A stretch of DNA of 64,000 bases, from the NCBI GenBank assembly GCA_963974675.1, contig CAXBDQ010000006.1, positions 39,708 to 103,707 on the forward strand. Reading direction: 5' to 3'. Positions 44,517 to 53,537 of this stretch are shown in pieces. The stretch comes from Porticoccus sp963974675 (lineage in GTDB: Bacteria > Pseudomonadota > Gammaproteobacteria > Pseudomonadales > Porticoccaceae). Both the position numbers and the translations under genes were made by a program. The notes beneath the pieces are model-generated. The model made no database searches and was not told the origin of the DNA. It saw nothing but the letters and a program-made list of their open reading frames with translations. Each line of letters starts with the position of its first letter. Positions within the stretch are counted from its first letter, which is position 1.

Positions 44517-46240
44517 CTATGCCGCTGGACCACCCCAATAAACCAATCCTTCTTCACAAACAAGGAAATCTACACGGTTATCCTTCAGCGCCCTCAATGC
44601 CTCATCTGGCGTGTTAATGATTGGCTCTTCATGGGCATTAAAACTCGTATTGACCAAACATGGAATGCCCGTCAGCTCTTTAAAATCTTTTAAAATATCG
44701 TAATAGAGCCAATTATCTTCTCTTTCAATAATCTGCGGCCTAGCTGTACCATCCACATGCACAACCGCTGCTATTTGATTTTTATATTTTTCATTCACAC
44801 GAGTAGTAATTGTCATAAACTTGCAGGCGTACCGATTTGTATCATCTATATCGAAAACATCAGCCGCATCTTCAGGTAATACATAGGGAGCAAATGGCAT
44901 AAACTCTGTACGCTCTAATCGCGCATTGATACTATCATTGATGTCTCTTTTTTCAGGGCTGGCAAGAATACTTCTTGCCCCCAAGGCACGAGGTCCCATC
45001 TCCATAGCTGAGAAGAAAACCGCACCCACTTTTCCATTTGCTAATTCCTGTGATGCTATTCTTGAAACGCTATTACTTTTTTCGACCTTAAAGCCCTGTT
45101 TTTCAGCCTTACTCATCAAATCCTGAGCTTTATAGTCCCAACCTAAATAAACGCTTCCCAACCTCTCCCTGTCAATATTATTGAGACCATATTTATTTAT
45201 AAGATAATCTATACAGTTTCCAACAGGCAGCCCCTCATCTCCCATTGCAGGAAAGACAAACACCTCGCTGACGCCCTCTAACTCAGCAACGCACTGATTT
45301 AATTTAACGTTAGAAAAAACACCACCGCTTAAACCAATATATTTTACCGACCTCATAGTCAGCAGCTGCTTAACCCAATTTACAACAATTTTTTCAGAGG
45401 CATCTTGTATAGATGCTGCCACATCTTCCCTACTCAACCCCTCAAACAAATCATCTAAGAAATGCTTAAGATCACCACCACTTTCTATGCTTGAATCAAG
45501 TTCTCCCTTATCTGTCACCCCTATGGCCCCTACAATTTTATCGGCCACAACCGGCTTACCAAAGGCAGCTAAACCCGTCAATTTTCCTTCATGACGATTG
45601 GGTTGAAACCCGGTATATTTCGTAGCATACGCATAAGCCAAACCAATCGATGCTCCAGCATTTTGCTGCTCAAGTTCCAAAGTCTCATTTCCACCATACA
45701 AACACTCTAACGATTCACCATCGTAATAGTACGCAGAATAGTGGGCGCCATCTCCACCGCCGTCACAACTAATATAAAGGCTACCCTCACCCCAGTCTGT
45801 ATATTTGAACGAACCTAATATATGAGCATAGTGATGATTACTAAAAGCAATGTCACAGTCTTCTCGCAAACCCATAACTTTTCTTACAGAGGAATATTTA
45901 AGAATCTTTTCTTCATCCCAGACCCTTTGCTTTCGCATCTCACTTGCCAGCAGCCTAGAACGTTTTTTCCCAAGGTTTGCCGAACAAAGTCCTTAATGGG
46001 CTTGCTCGTCTGTCTAAAGCACTCCAAAGGAAAACCCATTCGCGTAAATGCTACTGCATCAATCTGCTTTCTTGATATGCCAGCAATTTTCAGCACCTCA
46101 TTAACTGACAGCAGGTCAAAAACCCCGCCGTCATTTTTAACTCGGGAAACGCGCTCCTCTTTACAAAAAGCAACCAATTCTAAATCTCTAAAAAGACATG
46201 CACCAGCGTCATGCCCCGTATGTACTCCTAAGGTATACAC
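44517..46240 (-). pseudogene. NodU/CmcH-type carbamoyltransferase, split by a -1 frame change
   Basis: Two overlapping frames make one protein. 46240 to about 45966 encodes the N terminus (TLGVHTGHDAGACLF, CKEERVSRVKNDGG); the rest to 44517 encodes SNHHYAHILGSF, CDGGGDGAHYSAYYY, NRHEGKLTGLAAFG, GLSGGVFSNVKLNQ, MEMGPRALGARSILA and VNTSFNAHEEPI. The span is one base short of 575 codons, and the joined length (574) equals its paralogue at 47281 (577). The frames meet at GGA AAA AAC (45962-45968 on the other strand), a run of six A. Either a base was lost there, or a -1 ribosomal slip makes the full enzyme. Predicted job: transfer of carbamoyl from carbamoyl phosphate to a core sugar. Confidence 0.85.
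45962..45968 (-). other. A AAA AAC heptamer at the carbamoyltransferase frame change
   Basis: In the upstream frame the codons read GGA AAA AAC; slipping back one base gives AAA AAA CGT and continues directly into the downstream frame. This is the X XXY YYZ pattern used for -1 frameshifting. No upstream Shine-Dalgarno-like booster or strong downstream stem is evident (only a weak TGC-GAAA-GCA hairpin), so mutation in the A run is at least as likely. Confidence 0.5.
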
Positions 46241-46378
46241 CTAAAACCCTCACCATGTATCAATAAAAAAAGCCTAAAAATGACACTAGACAATACAACT
46301 CCACCCAAACAATCAACCCGAAAACTAAGTGAAATATATAAACATCGAGATCACTACCAATCTAAAGAAGCCCCGGTT

Positions 46379-47176
46379 TTAACCATGAGAGGTTTTATGG
46401 CCAACAAAAATATGTGGAATTTTTGTTGCAACAATATCCACACAATCGTCAGAGGTGAAATTTTCATCTATCACCTCATACCCATTCTCACCATCTACCA
46501 GGTAAGTAAAACCAAATTTATCCAAAATTATAAATATCTCTTTCAGGGTATAATCATACTTTTTGAACAGTTTATCCCAAGACTCAAAAAAAACAGTTTC
46601 AGTTTTCTCCAAAATAGAAAGTGATCCCTCCATGACAAACTTTTCATATCCTTCAACGTCAATTTTAAGTAAATCAATTTTATTATGATGAATTGCAATG
46701 TTATCTAGCCTATCCATTGAAACAACCACCCCCGCATCACTAGAGACTCTATTCAAGTCATCTCTACTTTTATCGGAAAGGATAGCCTTTTCTTTTTTAT
46801 TTCCCAAAGCTAAATTATACGTAGATATATTTTTGCATTTATTAAGGGCTATATTTTTTTCTAAGTATGAATATATCCTAGGATGCGCTTCTATTGAGTA
46901 AACGTACCCCTGAGAACCAACAATTTTAACCGACAACAATGTGTGGTACCCAATATTTGCCCCCACATCTATCACCACAGCCCCAGGCTTTAGGCAATCA
47001 AAATAAAACTTATCAATCACACCATATATGTTCTTTTTTTCAAAGGAATCCACCCACAACCTCTTGGAAACTTTTGTTGGGAAATAGCGTAATTTAAAAC
47101 CATGTTTTTTAATTAAAAATAGGCTGGATAATTTTGTTTTATATAAAACTTTTGACACTTCCCCAAGAAAACTCAT
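46379..47176 (-). CDS. FkbM family methyltransferase
   Basis: 265 residues. SAM-binding motif VIDVGANIGYHTLL, acidic strand end in YSIEAHPRIYSYLEKN, and IDLLKIDVEGYEKFVMEG, the FkbM hallmark. Family members O-methylate sugars. Strongly A+T-rich like its downstream neighbours. It probably methylates an outer-core or O-chain sugar; target not shown by the sequence. Confidence 0.88.
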   Translation of the reverse strand: MSFLGEVSKVLYKTKLSSLFLIKKHGFKLRYFPTKVSKRLWVDSFEKKNIYGVIDKFYFDCLKPGAVVIDVGANIGYHTLLSVKIVGSQGYVYSIEAHPRIYSYLEKNIALNKCKNISTYNLALGNKKEKAILSDKSRDDLNRVSSDAGVVVSMDRLDNIAIHHNKIDLLKIDVEGYEKFVMEGSLSILEKTETVFFESWDKLFKKYDYTLKEIFIILDKFGFTYLVDGENGYEVIDENFTSDDCVDIVATKIPHIFVGHKTSHG

Positions 47177-47280
47177 ATATTTTTATTCTCCTGCTTGCGT
47201 AAAGTATCCCTACATTTATCGATGATGATTTATTGCTGCAGCAATAAGATTCACTGCTCACCATTCAATCTGGTGTTTTC

Positions 47281-49014
47281 CTACTTATTTTTTACCACCA
47301 ATACATCCTCCATAATCAAATACTGCAAATCCGATCCAAAAAACATATTCAGCGCATCTTCGGGTGAACAGATCATTGGTTCACCACGGCGGTTCAACGA
47401 GGTATTTAACACCACCCCATTCCCCGTAAGTTTTTCCATTTCTTCCATTAGCTCGTAATAACGTGGATTAAATTCTTTTTTTAGCGCTTGAGCCCGAGCG
47501 GTGCCATCTTCGTGCACCACTTCAGGCACCCGTGTTTTCCACTCCTCATTCACTTCAAAAGTGAATGTCATAAAAGGTGCCGGGTGATCATTCTTGAACA
47601 TTTGAGGTGCAACACGATCGAGCATGCTGGGACAAAAAGGCCTCCAACGCTCACGAAATTTAATTTGCTCATTAATTCGATTCGCTACACCTGGCGCACT
47701 TGGACAACCGATAATTGAACGGCCACCTAACGCTCTCGGCCCAAACTCCATTCGACCCTGGAACCAAGCAACGGGGTTACCTTCCACAAGAAGTTTAGAA
47801 ATTCGTTGAGGCACTTGGTCGATCAGCTCATAGGATGGTTTTTCTTTATGCGCTTCACAGGCTCGAATACACTCTTCATTCGAGAATTTAGGCCCTAAGT
47901 AAACGTGCTCCATTTTTTCCGGCTGAATACCTCGCTTCATCAACACATAAGAGGCAGCACCAACAGCAGTACCGGCATCACCGGATGCCGGCTGAACATA
48001 CAATTCTTTGACCTCATCGCGAGCAATGATCTTCTGATTCAGTTTAACGTTAAGTGCCCCACCGCCCGAAAAAGCGATCTTACCCGTTTCTTTAATAATA
48101 TCGCCTAGGTAATGATCCATCAGCTTTAAAACGACCTCTTCAAACAAGGCCTGAATAGTCGCGGCATAGTCGATGTAAGGTTCATCGGCAATATCACCAT
48201 CACGCTTTGGGCCAAGCCAGTCAATCAGTTTAGGGCTGAAATAGAACCCCACCCCATCCTGCTTATACCGCCTCATACCCACGGTATTCACAAGTTTGGT
48301 GTTTACTTGAAAATCCTTACCATCAAAATCTATGAGTCGAGAAAAATCATACTTGGTGGCATCACCATAGGGCGCCATACCCATGACCTTATATTCGCCA
48401 TCCAGCATCTCGAAACCAAGATATTCCGTAATGGCGCCATAAAGACCACCCAAAGAATCAGGGTCGTAAAACTCTTTAATTTTATGAATTTTGCCGTTCT
48501 CTCCATAACCGAAGAACGTAGTAGCATATTCTCCCTTGCCATCTACGCCCATAATGGCCGTTTTTTCTTTAAAACCACTCAGGTGATAAGCACTGGAAGC
48601 ATGAGCCAAGTGATGTTCTACAGGTTCAAAATCTACCTTCTTAGGATCAATACCCAAGTCACGCAACAAACTAAATACCCGGTCACGATAACGGCGGTAA
48701 CGGCGATTACCATTCAATAGCGCATCCAAAGCGCGGTCCGGTGCATACCAGTATCGCTTGGCAAAGTGCCAGCGGGCTTTTGAAAAAAGAGAGATAGGGG
48801 CAAAAGGTACCGCAACCACATCTACGGCTTCCGGTTTTATTCCGGCATACTCAAGGCAAAATTTTGCCGCATTAAAGGGCATTTTCCCTTTGGCATGCTT
48901 ATCACGAATAAAGCGCTCTTCTTCTGCTGCTGCTACTAGCTTCTCATCAACATACAATGCTGCCGATGGGTCGTGATTTAATGCACCGGAGATACCAAGA
49001 ACAATTGTAGACAC
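47281..49014 (-). CDS. wapO: Carbamoyltransferase, WapO-like LPS core carbamoylase
   Basis: 577 residues, intact. VLGISGALNHDPSAALYV, EEERFIRDKH, EHHLAHASSAYHLSGF, GEYKVMGMAPYG, SGGGALNVKLNQ, FQGRMEFGPRALGGRSI and LNTSLNRRGEP follow the NodU/CmcH layout (N-terminal Kae1-like ATP/carbamoyl-phosphate domain, C-terminal YrdC-like-binding region). In P. aeruginosa the homologue in this locus puts a carbamoyl group on inner-core heptose II. Position after waaP and the double kinase favours the same role. GTG start. Confidence 0.88.
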   Translation of the reverse strand: MSTIVLGISGALNHDPSAALYVDEKLVAAAEEERFIRDKHAKGKMPFNAAKFCLEYAGIKPEAVDVVAVPFAPISLFSKARWHFAKRYWYAPDRALDALLNGNRRYRRYRDRVFSLLRDLGIDPKKVDFEPVEHHLAHASSAYHLSGFKEKTAIMGVDGKGEYATTFFGYGENGKIHKIKEFYDPDSLGGLYGAITEYLGFEMLDGEYKVMGMAPYGDATKYDFSRLIDFDGKDFQVNTKLVNTVGMRRYKQDGVGFYFSPKLIDWLGPKRDGDIADEPYIDYAATIQALFEEVVLKLMDHYLGDIIKETGKIAFSGGGALNVKLNQKIIARDEVKELYVQPASGDAGTAVGAASYVLMKRGIQPEKMEHVYLGPKFSNEECIRACEAHKEKPSYELIDQVPQRISKLLVEGNPVAWFQGRMEFGPRALGGRSIIGCPSAPGVANRINEQIKFRERWRPFCPSMLDRVAPQMFKNDHPAPFMTFTFEVNEEWKTRVPEVVHEDGTARAQALKKEFNPRYYELMEEMEKLTGNGVVLNTSLNRRGEPMICSPEDALNMFFGSDLQYLIMEDVLVVKNK

Positions 49015-49039
49015 AGTTAAACCTTCTTATTAAACACAA

Positions 49040-50452
49040 TTAAACTTTCTTATTTTTCAGGCTAACGCCAGCCCGTTCTGCTATAGGACGCAGCAATTGT
49101 TCAAAATGCAACCAAGTGTTGCCTTGCCAGTTATCCATAAACCGCTGTATATCGCCACCATAGGCTTTGATAAAGGGCTTGTTGGAGCCATGCCATTTCA
49201 CGGCATCCAGATCAATCACCTGAAGTGTCTCTCCTGTCACGATAAAGTTCGTCGCTTTCATATCACCGTGACTGACTCGACTAAGCCAAAGAATATCAAA
49301 CAGGCGACGCACCTGATGGTCCAACCACTCAGGTACCTGTGCATCCTTTGATTTCAGCAACCACTTCTGAAGGTCATAACCTTCCGCACATTCAGTGATC
49401 AAATACGCTTCTCGACGCAACGGCCCGCTACGATTTTCACGTATGGCAACCGACTTCGGCGTAGCAATACCCAGCAATTCTAACCGATGGGCACTTTGCC
49501 AGGAAACCCAGGCTCGACTTGGCCGAAAACAACGGCTTAATCCGTGCCAGAAATTTTTAATGTTATAACGCTTTAATACCCAGTCACTAGCGCTACCTTT
49601 AATCTTCACAACCGTAGAGGTATTGCCACGTTTAAGAAATTGAGCTTGCCCAAGAGCTACTTCTGGCTCCTGCATTATCCGGCTTAACCTTTCGCTCTCG
49701 AAGCTCCTCTCAATAGCAACAAAAGAATGAGGTGTTTTTGTCACTTTAAACTGCGTACAAGAACGTGTGGTTTTAGCTAGGTAATTTTTGATACGCTGCT
49801 CCCGCATCCGAATGATTGCGGGGAACAAATCCGCCACCGAAGGCGCTCCCTCACCATAAGAATCAATAACACCTGACACCAAGTCATCATAGTCAGGAAT
49901 CATCTGTGCAAAGAACAGTGCCAAATTATCCAGCGGAGAATTTAGGGGCTCAACACCACCACCATCGATAACAAAAAGCTTCCCCCTGCTCAACAGAAAA
50001 TTATCCAAGTGGATATCCGCCTGCATACTGCCTGACCGATGTAACTGACCAATCAAACAAAGAGCATCACGTAGTAGAGGTTTTATTTGTTGCAGGGACA
50101 ACCCTTTATAACAATCCTGTATTGTCGCTGCATCATCCAGAAATTCAGTCGCAAGAAAATAACCACCCCCCTCATCCACTATGCTCCAGACCTCTTGCGG
50201 ACAAGGCACGCCAGCATCAATGATCGCTTCCAGACCCGCGCGCTCACGATCAAGATATTTACGTTCAAAAAACAGCTTTACCAGCACCTTTGCGCCAGCC
50301 CAGTGTGCCCGGAACGCCAAGCGTTTACCGGGCAAATGCCGATACACCTCTTCACACACCAAGGGCTCTTTTCCTGGAACCTCTAATTGAAAAGGTGTGG
50401 ACGGTATTGTTTCAGCACGCCGAAGATCCTGTAGAGATAATTGTTCAGCCAC
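49040..50452 (-). CDS. Double-kinase LPS core protein
   Basis: 470 residues holding two InaA/WaaP-type kinase-like domains. Domain 1 (about 30-205) has LHRSGSMQADIHLDNFLL and FVIDGGG; the catalytic Asp is in QAD rather than HRD or HGD, and the metal-binding Asp is followed by GGG. Domain 2 (about 285-460) has VSHGDMKATNFIV and VIDLDAVKWH, a fully canonical set. P. aeruginosa has a protein of similar size between waaP-wapP-wapQ and wapO. Probably phosphorylates core heptose; which domain is active is inferred. GTG start with GGGGGT upstream. Confidence 0.82.
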   Translation of the reverse strand: MAEQLSLQDLRRAETIPSTPFQLEVPGKEPLVCEEVYRHLPGKRLAFRAHWAGAKVLVKLFFERKYLDRERAGLEAIIDAGVPCPQEVWSIVDEGGGYFLATEFLDDAATIQDCYKGLSLQQIKPLLRDALCLIGQLHRSGSMQADIHLDNFLLSRGKLFVIDGGGVEPLNSPLDNLALFFAQMIPDYDDLVSGVIDSYGEGAPSVADLFPAIIRMREQRIKNYLAKTTRSCTQFKVTKTPHSFVAIERSFESERLSRIMQEPEVALGQAQFLKRGNTSTVVKIKGSASDWVLKRYNIKNFWHGLSRCFRPSRAWVSWQSAHRLELLGIATPKSVAIRENRSGPLRREAYLITECAEGYDLQKWLLKSKDAQVPEWLDHQVRRLFDILWLSRVSHGDMKATNFIVTGETLQVIDLDAVKWHGSNKPFIKAYGGDIQRFMDNWQGNTWLHFEQLLRPIAERAGVSLKNKKV

Positions 50453-50512
50453 CCCCAGCTCTCCTTGCGGCAGACCTTATAACGTCATGACTTTCAGTAT
50501 CAGTACGCAACA

Positions 50513-51328
50513 TTAACTGTGGTACCCCTTACGAATACCCTTAATATGAAGTTTATCGGCACCAACAGCAGCTGACTGCCAAAAAGCTCGACCTTCGTTG
50601 AGCGATTTACGTAACGATTGCTCTTTATATTCTCGAATAAAACAGAGCACATCACGTTGATCAAACCCAACGCGCCTTGCCGAGTAATACAGCGCCGACA
50701 AATCTTTATGCCGCCAACGTCTAGGGGTTCGTTTTCGGAGTTGTACCCGATGCAAATCAATCAAATAAATTGGCCGTTCAGACACAGCCACTTCACTATA
50801 GCGAGCAGATGTGTCGAGCAAAAAATGGCAGAGATAATAATCACGATGATTTACACCGCTGTCATGTAACCTACGGGAAATTTTTGCCAATCGTCGAACC
50901 AATGCGCGTCGCTCAGACACGCCCATCGCGGATAACACCTCAGGGCTACAGTATTCATCCAACGGTTCGGTGGGTTCCAAGGCCTCTGTAATCAAAAATG
51001 ACTTCTCACTGGCCGGGTTCCAACCGTCGCGGCCAAAAGCTGCTGCCGTCATAGTTTCCACACCCAGCTCATTGAGCCGACCAATGGCCTGATATTCATT
51101 TTCAGCCCCGAGTACAGGCGTACGCAAATAAAGCAAATTTTTCAAAATTTCGCCCACACCAACGCCCGCATGGGTTTTGACAAAATAGGGCTTGCCGTCA
51201 AACACAAAACGCGTTGTGCATCGATCCCCCATATCCCGATAGGTTTCACCTGTCAGTGAAAAAGCCGCCTTAAAAGGATCACTATGCCCCCACTTTGACG
51301 CAAAAGGCTCCGTCAAAAATAACTTCAT
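50513..51328 (-). CDS. waaP: LPS core heptose (I) kinase
   Basis: 271 residues. Kinase-like fold with GVNHRDYYLCHFLL (catalytic HRD) and IDLHRVQLR (metal-binding Asp), plus the family C-terminal WRHKDLSALYYSA. WaaP phosphorylates heptose I and is needed for outer-membrane integrity and, in Pseudomonas, for viability. Its ATG overlaps the waaG stop (ATGA). Confidence 0.95.
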   Translation of the reverse strand: MKLFLTEPFASKWGHSDPFKAAFSLTGETYRDMGDRCTTRFVFDGKPYFVKTHAGVGVGEILKNLLYLRTPVLGAENEYQAIGRLNELGVETMTAAAFGRDGWNPASEKSFLITEALEPTEPLDEYCSPEVLSAMGVSERRALVRRLAKISRRLHDSGVNHRDYYLCHFLLDTSARYSEVAVSERPIYLIDLHRVQLRKRTPRRWRHKDLSALYYSARRVGFDQRDVLCFIREYKEQSLRKSLNEGRAFWQSAAVGADKLHIKGIRKGYHS

Positions 51329-52479
51329 TCGGACTTACCCAAAGCACTGCTAGTGCGGCTTTTTCTTTCAAGTACCTGCTCAATCACATCGGCAGCTTTT
51401 ATCGGCATATTGTAGATATCTGCATGTTTCGAAAAGTTGAGGCCATTTTCACGCCATTTAGCTTTATCTTCCAGCAACATTTTCTCTAGCTTACGATCAA
51501 ACTCCTGCTGCCTATAAGGTGATGCTATTAATTCCCCCGCTTTTGCCTCTTCCACATAGTGCGCATAACCACAAACGTCCGTGACCAGAACAGGCAAGCC
51601 AGCCACCACGGCCTCGAGTATTACCCCACCCGTGTTCTCGGCATAGGATGGGTGCACCAGTATGTCTGCACCTTGTAAAAATCGAGGAACATCATCACGC
51701 CCGGAGAAAAAGGTGACCCGATGGTCCACACCCAGACTCTTCGCCAGTGATTTAAATTCTGCCGGATCATCCTGCCCAATCACATAAAGTTTTGTTCGGC
51801 TTTGCAACTCAGGTGGCAATGCCGCGATCGCACGTAACGTGCGATCGAGACCCTTGGTACGAAAACCAGAGCCTATTTGCAACAGTAAAAGATCATGGTC
51901 ATCCAACTCAAATTCTCGTCGGAAATCCTCGCGAATATCATCGGCATTCTCGGGAGCACAGCGATCACGACTTATACCTGGCGGCAACATCGTCACACGA
52001 GAGCTCTCAGTATGATAAAAGCGTTGAAATAACGTCTCCTGTACAGGGGAAAACATAAGAATATCCACTGCCTGCCCACGACTAAATACGGCTTTTTCGT
52101 ATTTAGCAAAGTGACGATAACGACCAGTAAAGCGATACCACCAACGGCGCAAATGAAGGGACTTGTACTCAAAACACGGATCGCCACAGTAGTAGACATC
52201 AAGCCCGGGCATTTTATTAAACCCAACAACCACATCCACAGTATTGCGTTTTAAGTTCTGCTCAAGCCAGCGGGAAAATTTTCTATATTTTTTTGGCGCA
52301 GTCATCGCTGTCACCGGTACAAGTACAACCTCCAACCAGTCCGGCGGTTCACCCTGCCAACTCAGCGTATACACAACAACCTGATGTCCCCGGCTATGAC
52401 ATTCACGAGCGATTTTAAGAAAGTTGCGCTGCATTCCCCCAAAAGGAAAATATTTGTATAAACAAAATGCTAACTTCAC
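51325..52479 (-). CDS. waaG: LPS core glucosyltransferase WaaG
   Basis: 384 residues, GT-B fold, family 4. CLYKYFPFGGMQRNFLKIA at the start, DPCFEYKS, KGLDRTLRAIA and the donor-binding block HPSYAENTGGVILEAVVAGLPVLVTD. Adds the first hexose of the outer core to heptose II. GTG start overlapping the waaC stop by 4 bp; a 23-bp palindrome (51825-51847) lies within it. Confidence 0.93.
   Translation of the reverse strand: MKLAFCLYKYFPFGGMQRNFLKIARECHSRGHQVVVYTLSWQGEPPDWLEVVLVPVTAMTAPKKYRKFSRWLEQNLKRNTVDVVVGFNKMPGLDVYYCGDPCFEYKSLHLRRWWYRFTGRYRHFAKYEKAVFSRGQAVDILMFSPVQETLFQRFYHTESSRVTMLPPGISRDRCAPENADDIREDFRREFELDDHDLLLLQIGSGFRTKGLDRTLRAIAALPPELQSRTKLYVIGQDDPAEFKSLAKSLGVDHRVTFFSGRDDVPRFLQGADILVHPSYAENTGGVILEAVVAGLPVLVTDVCGYAHYVEEAKAGELIASPYRQQEFDRKLEKMLLEDKAKWRENGLNFSKHADIYNMPIKAADVIEQVLERKSRTSSALGKSE
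51825..51847. repeat. 23-bp palindrome inside waaG
   Basis: CGATCGCACGT and ACGTGCGATCG around a single A: eleven perfect base pairs. It encodes DRTLRAIA. No other copy was noticed in the window. Confidence 0.6.
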
Positions 52480-53537
52480 TCGCAGTCATCCTTTGTGTAG
52501 CACTTGGTGACACTCTCATCTGAATCCACGGCGCCTGTGATTAATTGAGCAAAAACACTAAACACTCTGCTTGCCGACAGTTCATCAAAACAGGGGGAAA
52601 ATCCTTCCGGCGCCAATTGATAGCGACAGGTTCGAGACAAACAGGGCGCGCAATGAAATGTCGACTGCAAGCTTTTCTGGTTCACACCATAAAACCCCGT
52701 AAGTGCAGCGTTAGTCGGGCCGAACAAAGCCAATGTAGGCGTATCAACAGCGGCCGCCAAATGGCCAAGCCCCGTATCAACCGAAATACAACCTGCTGAT
52801 GCCGACAACAATGACGCCAACTCAGTGAGAGACATTTTAGGCAGCACCTCGGCACCAGACTGCTCGGCGATACGTTCTGCTCGAGACTTCTCCGTCTCAT
52901 CGCCCCAAGGCAATTGCACTCGATATCCAGCCTCGCTCAACAAAGAGCCTAACTCAACCCATGACGCTTCAGGCCAATGCTTCGACGCCCATGTCGTCCC
53001 GTGCAACAACACCACTGACTTTTGTCGATCAGATTTAAAAGCGAGACTGTACTCGCCTAGCTGATCACTTAACGAATATCCCAACGCTTGAGAAAACAAC
53101 TGACGCACCCTTTCAACTGCATGCTGCCCCTTGGGCACATTGATAGGGTGTTGATACAAACGTGATGCCAAAGGCTCTCGAGCAGAAAACTTATCAAGCC
53201 CAAAGCGCTCACCCTTTGCATATCGGGATAGCCAGGCGCTTTTCAGCAAACCCTGGGCATCAATAACGGCATCATACTGAAAGCGACCCACCTGCTCCTT
53301 AAATTCGGCCCACTCACCAGACCACAGAGCTTGAAGGGGGTGTTTACGCCAACGTCTCACAGCGACAGGTATCACACGATCAACCGCAGGGTGCCAACTG
53401 GGCACCTCGGAAAAACCCTGCTCTACAACCCAATCAAAGACCACACCTGGAACAGCACGAACAGCGTCTGTCAGTGCGGGCAGCGTATGAATCACATCAC
53501 CAAGGGATGACGTTTTAACAACAAGAACCCTAGGCAT
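52476..53537 (-). CDS. waaC: LPS heptosyltransferase I
   Basis: 353 residues, GT9. VLVVKTSSLGDVIHTLPAL at the N terminus, DAQGLLKSAW, LLHGTTWASKHWPE and SVDTGLGHLAAAVDTPTLALFG near residue 260. Transfers the first L,D-heptose to Kdo. Start overlaps the waaF stop by one base. Confidence 0.96.
   Translation of the reverse strand: MPRVLVVKTSSLGDVIHTLPALTDAVRAVPGVVFDWVVEQGFSEVPSWHPAVDRVIPVAVRRWRKHPLQALWSGEWAEFKEQVGRFQYDAVIDAQGLLKSAWLSRYAKGERFGLDKFSAREPLASRLYQHPINVPKGQHAVERVRQLFSQALGYSLSDQLGEYSLAFKSDRQKSVVLLHGTTWASKHWPEASWVELGSLLSEAGYRVQLPWGDETEKSRAERIAEQSGAEVLPKMSLTELASLLSASAGCISVDTGLGHLAAAVDTPTLALFGPTNAALTGFYGVNQKSLQSTFHCAPCLSRTCRYQLAPEGFSPCFDELSASRVFSVFAQLITGAVDSDESVTKCYTKDDCE

Noticed and set aside
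51824..51831. GCGATCGC octamer resembling the cyanobacterial HIP1 repeat
   Set aside because: One copy noticed, inside a palindrome, and all genes are gammaproteobacterial.
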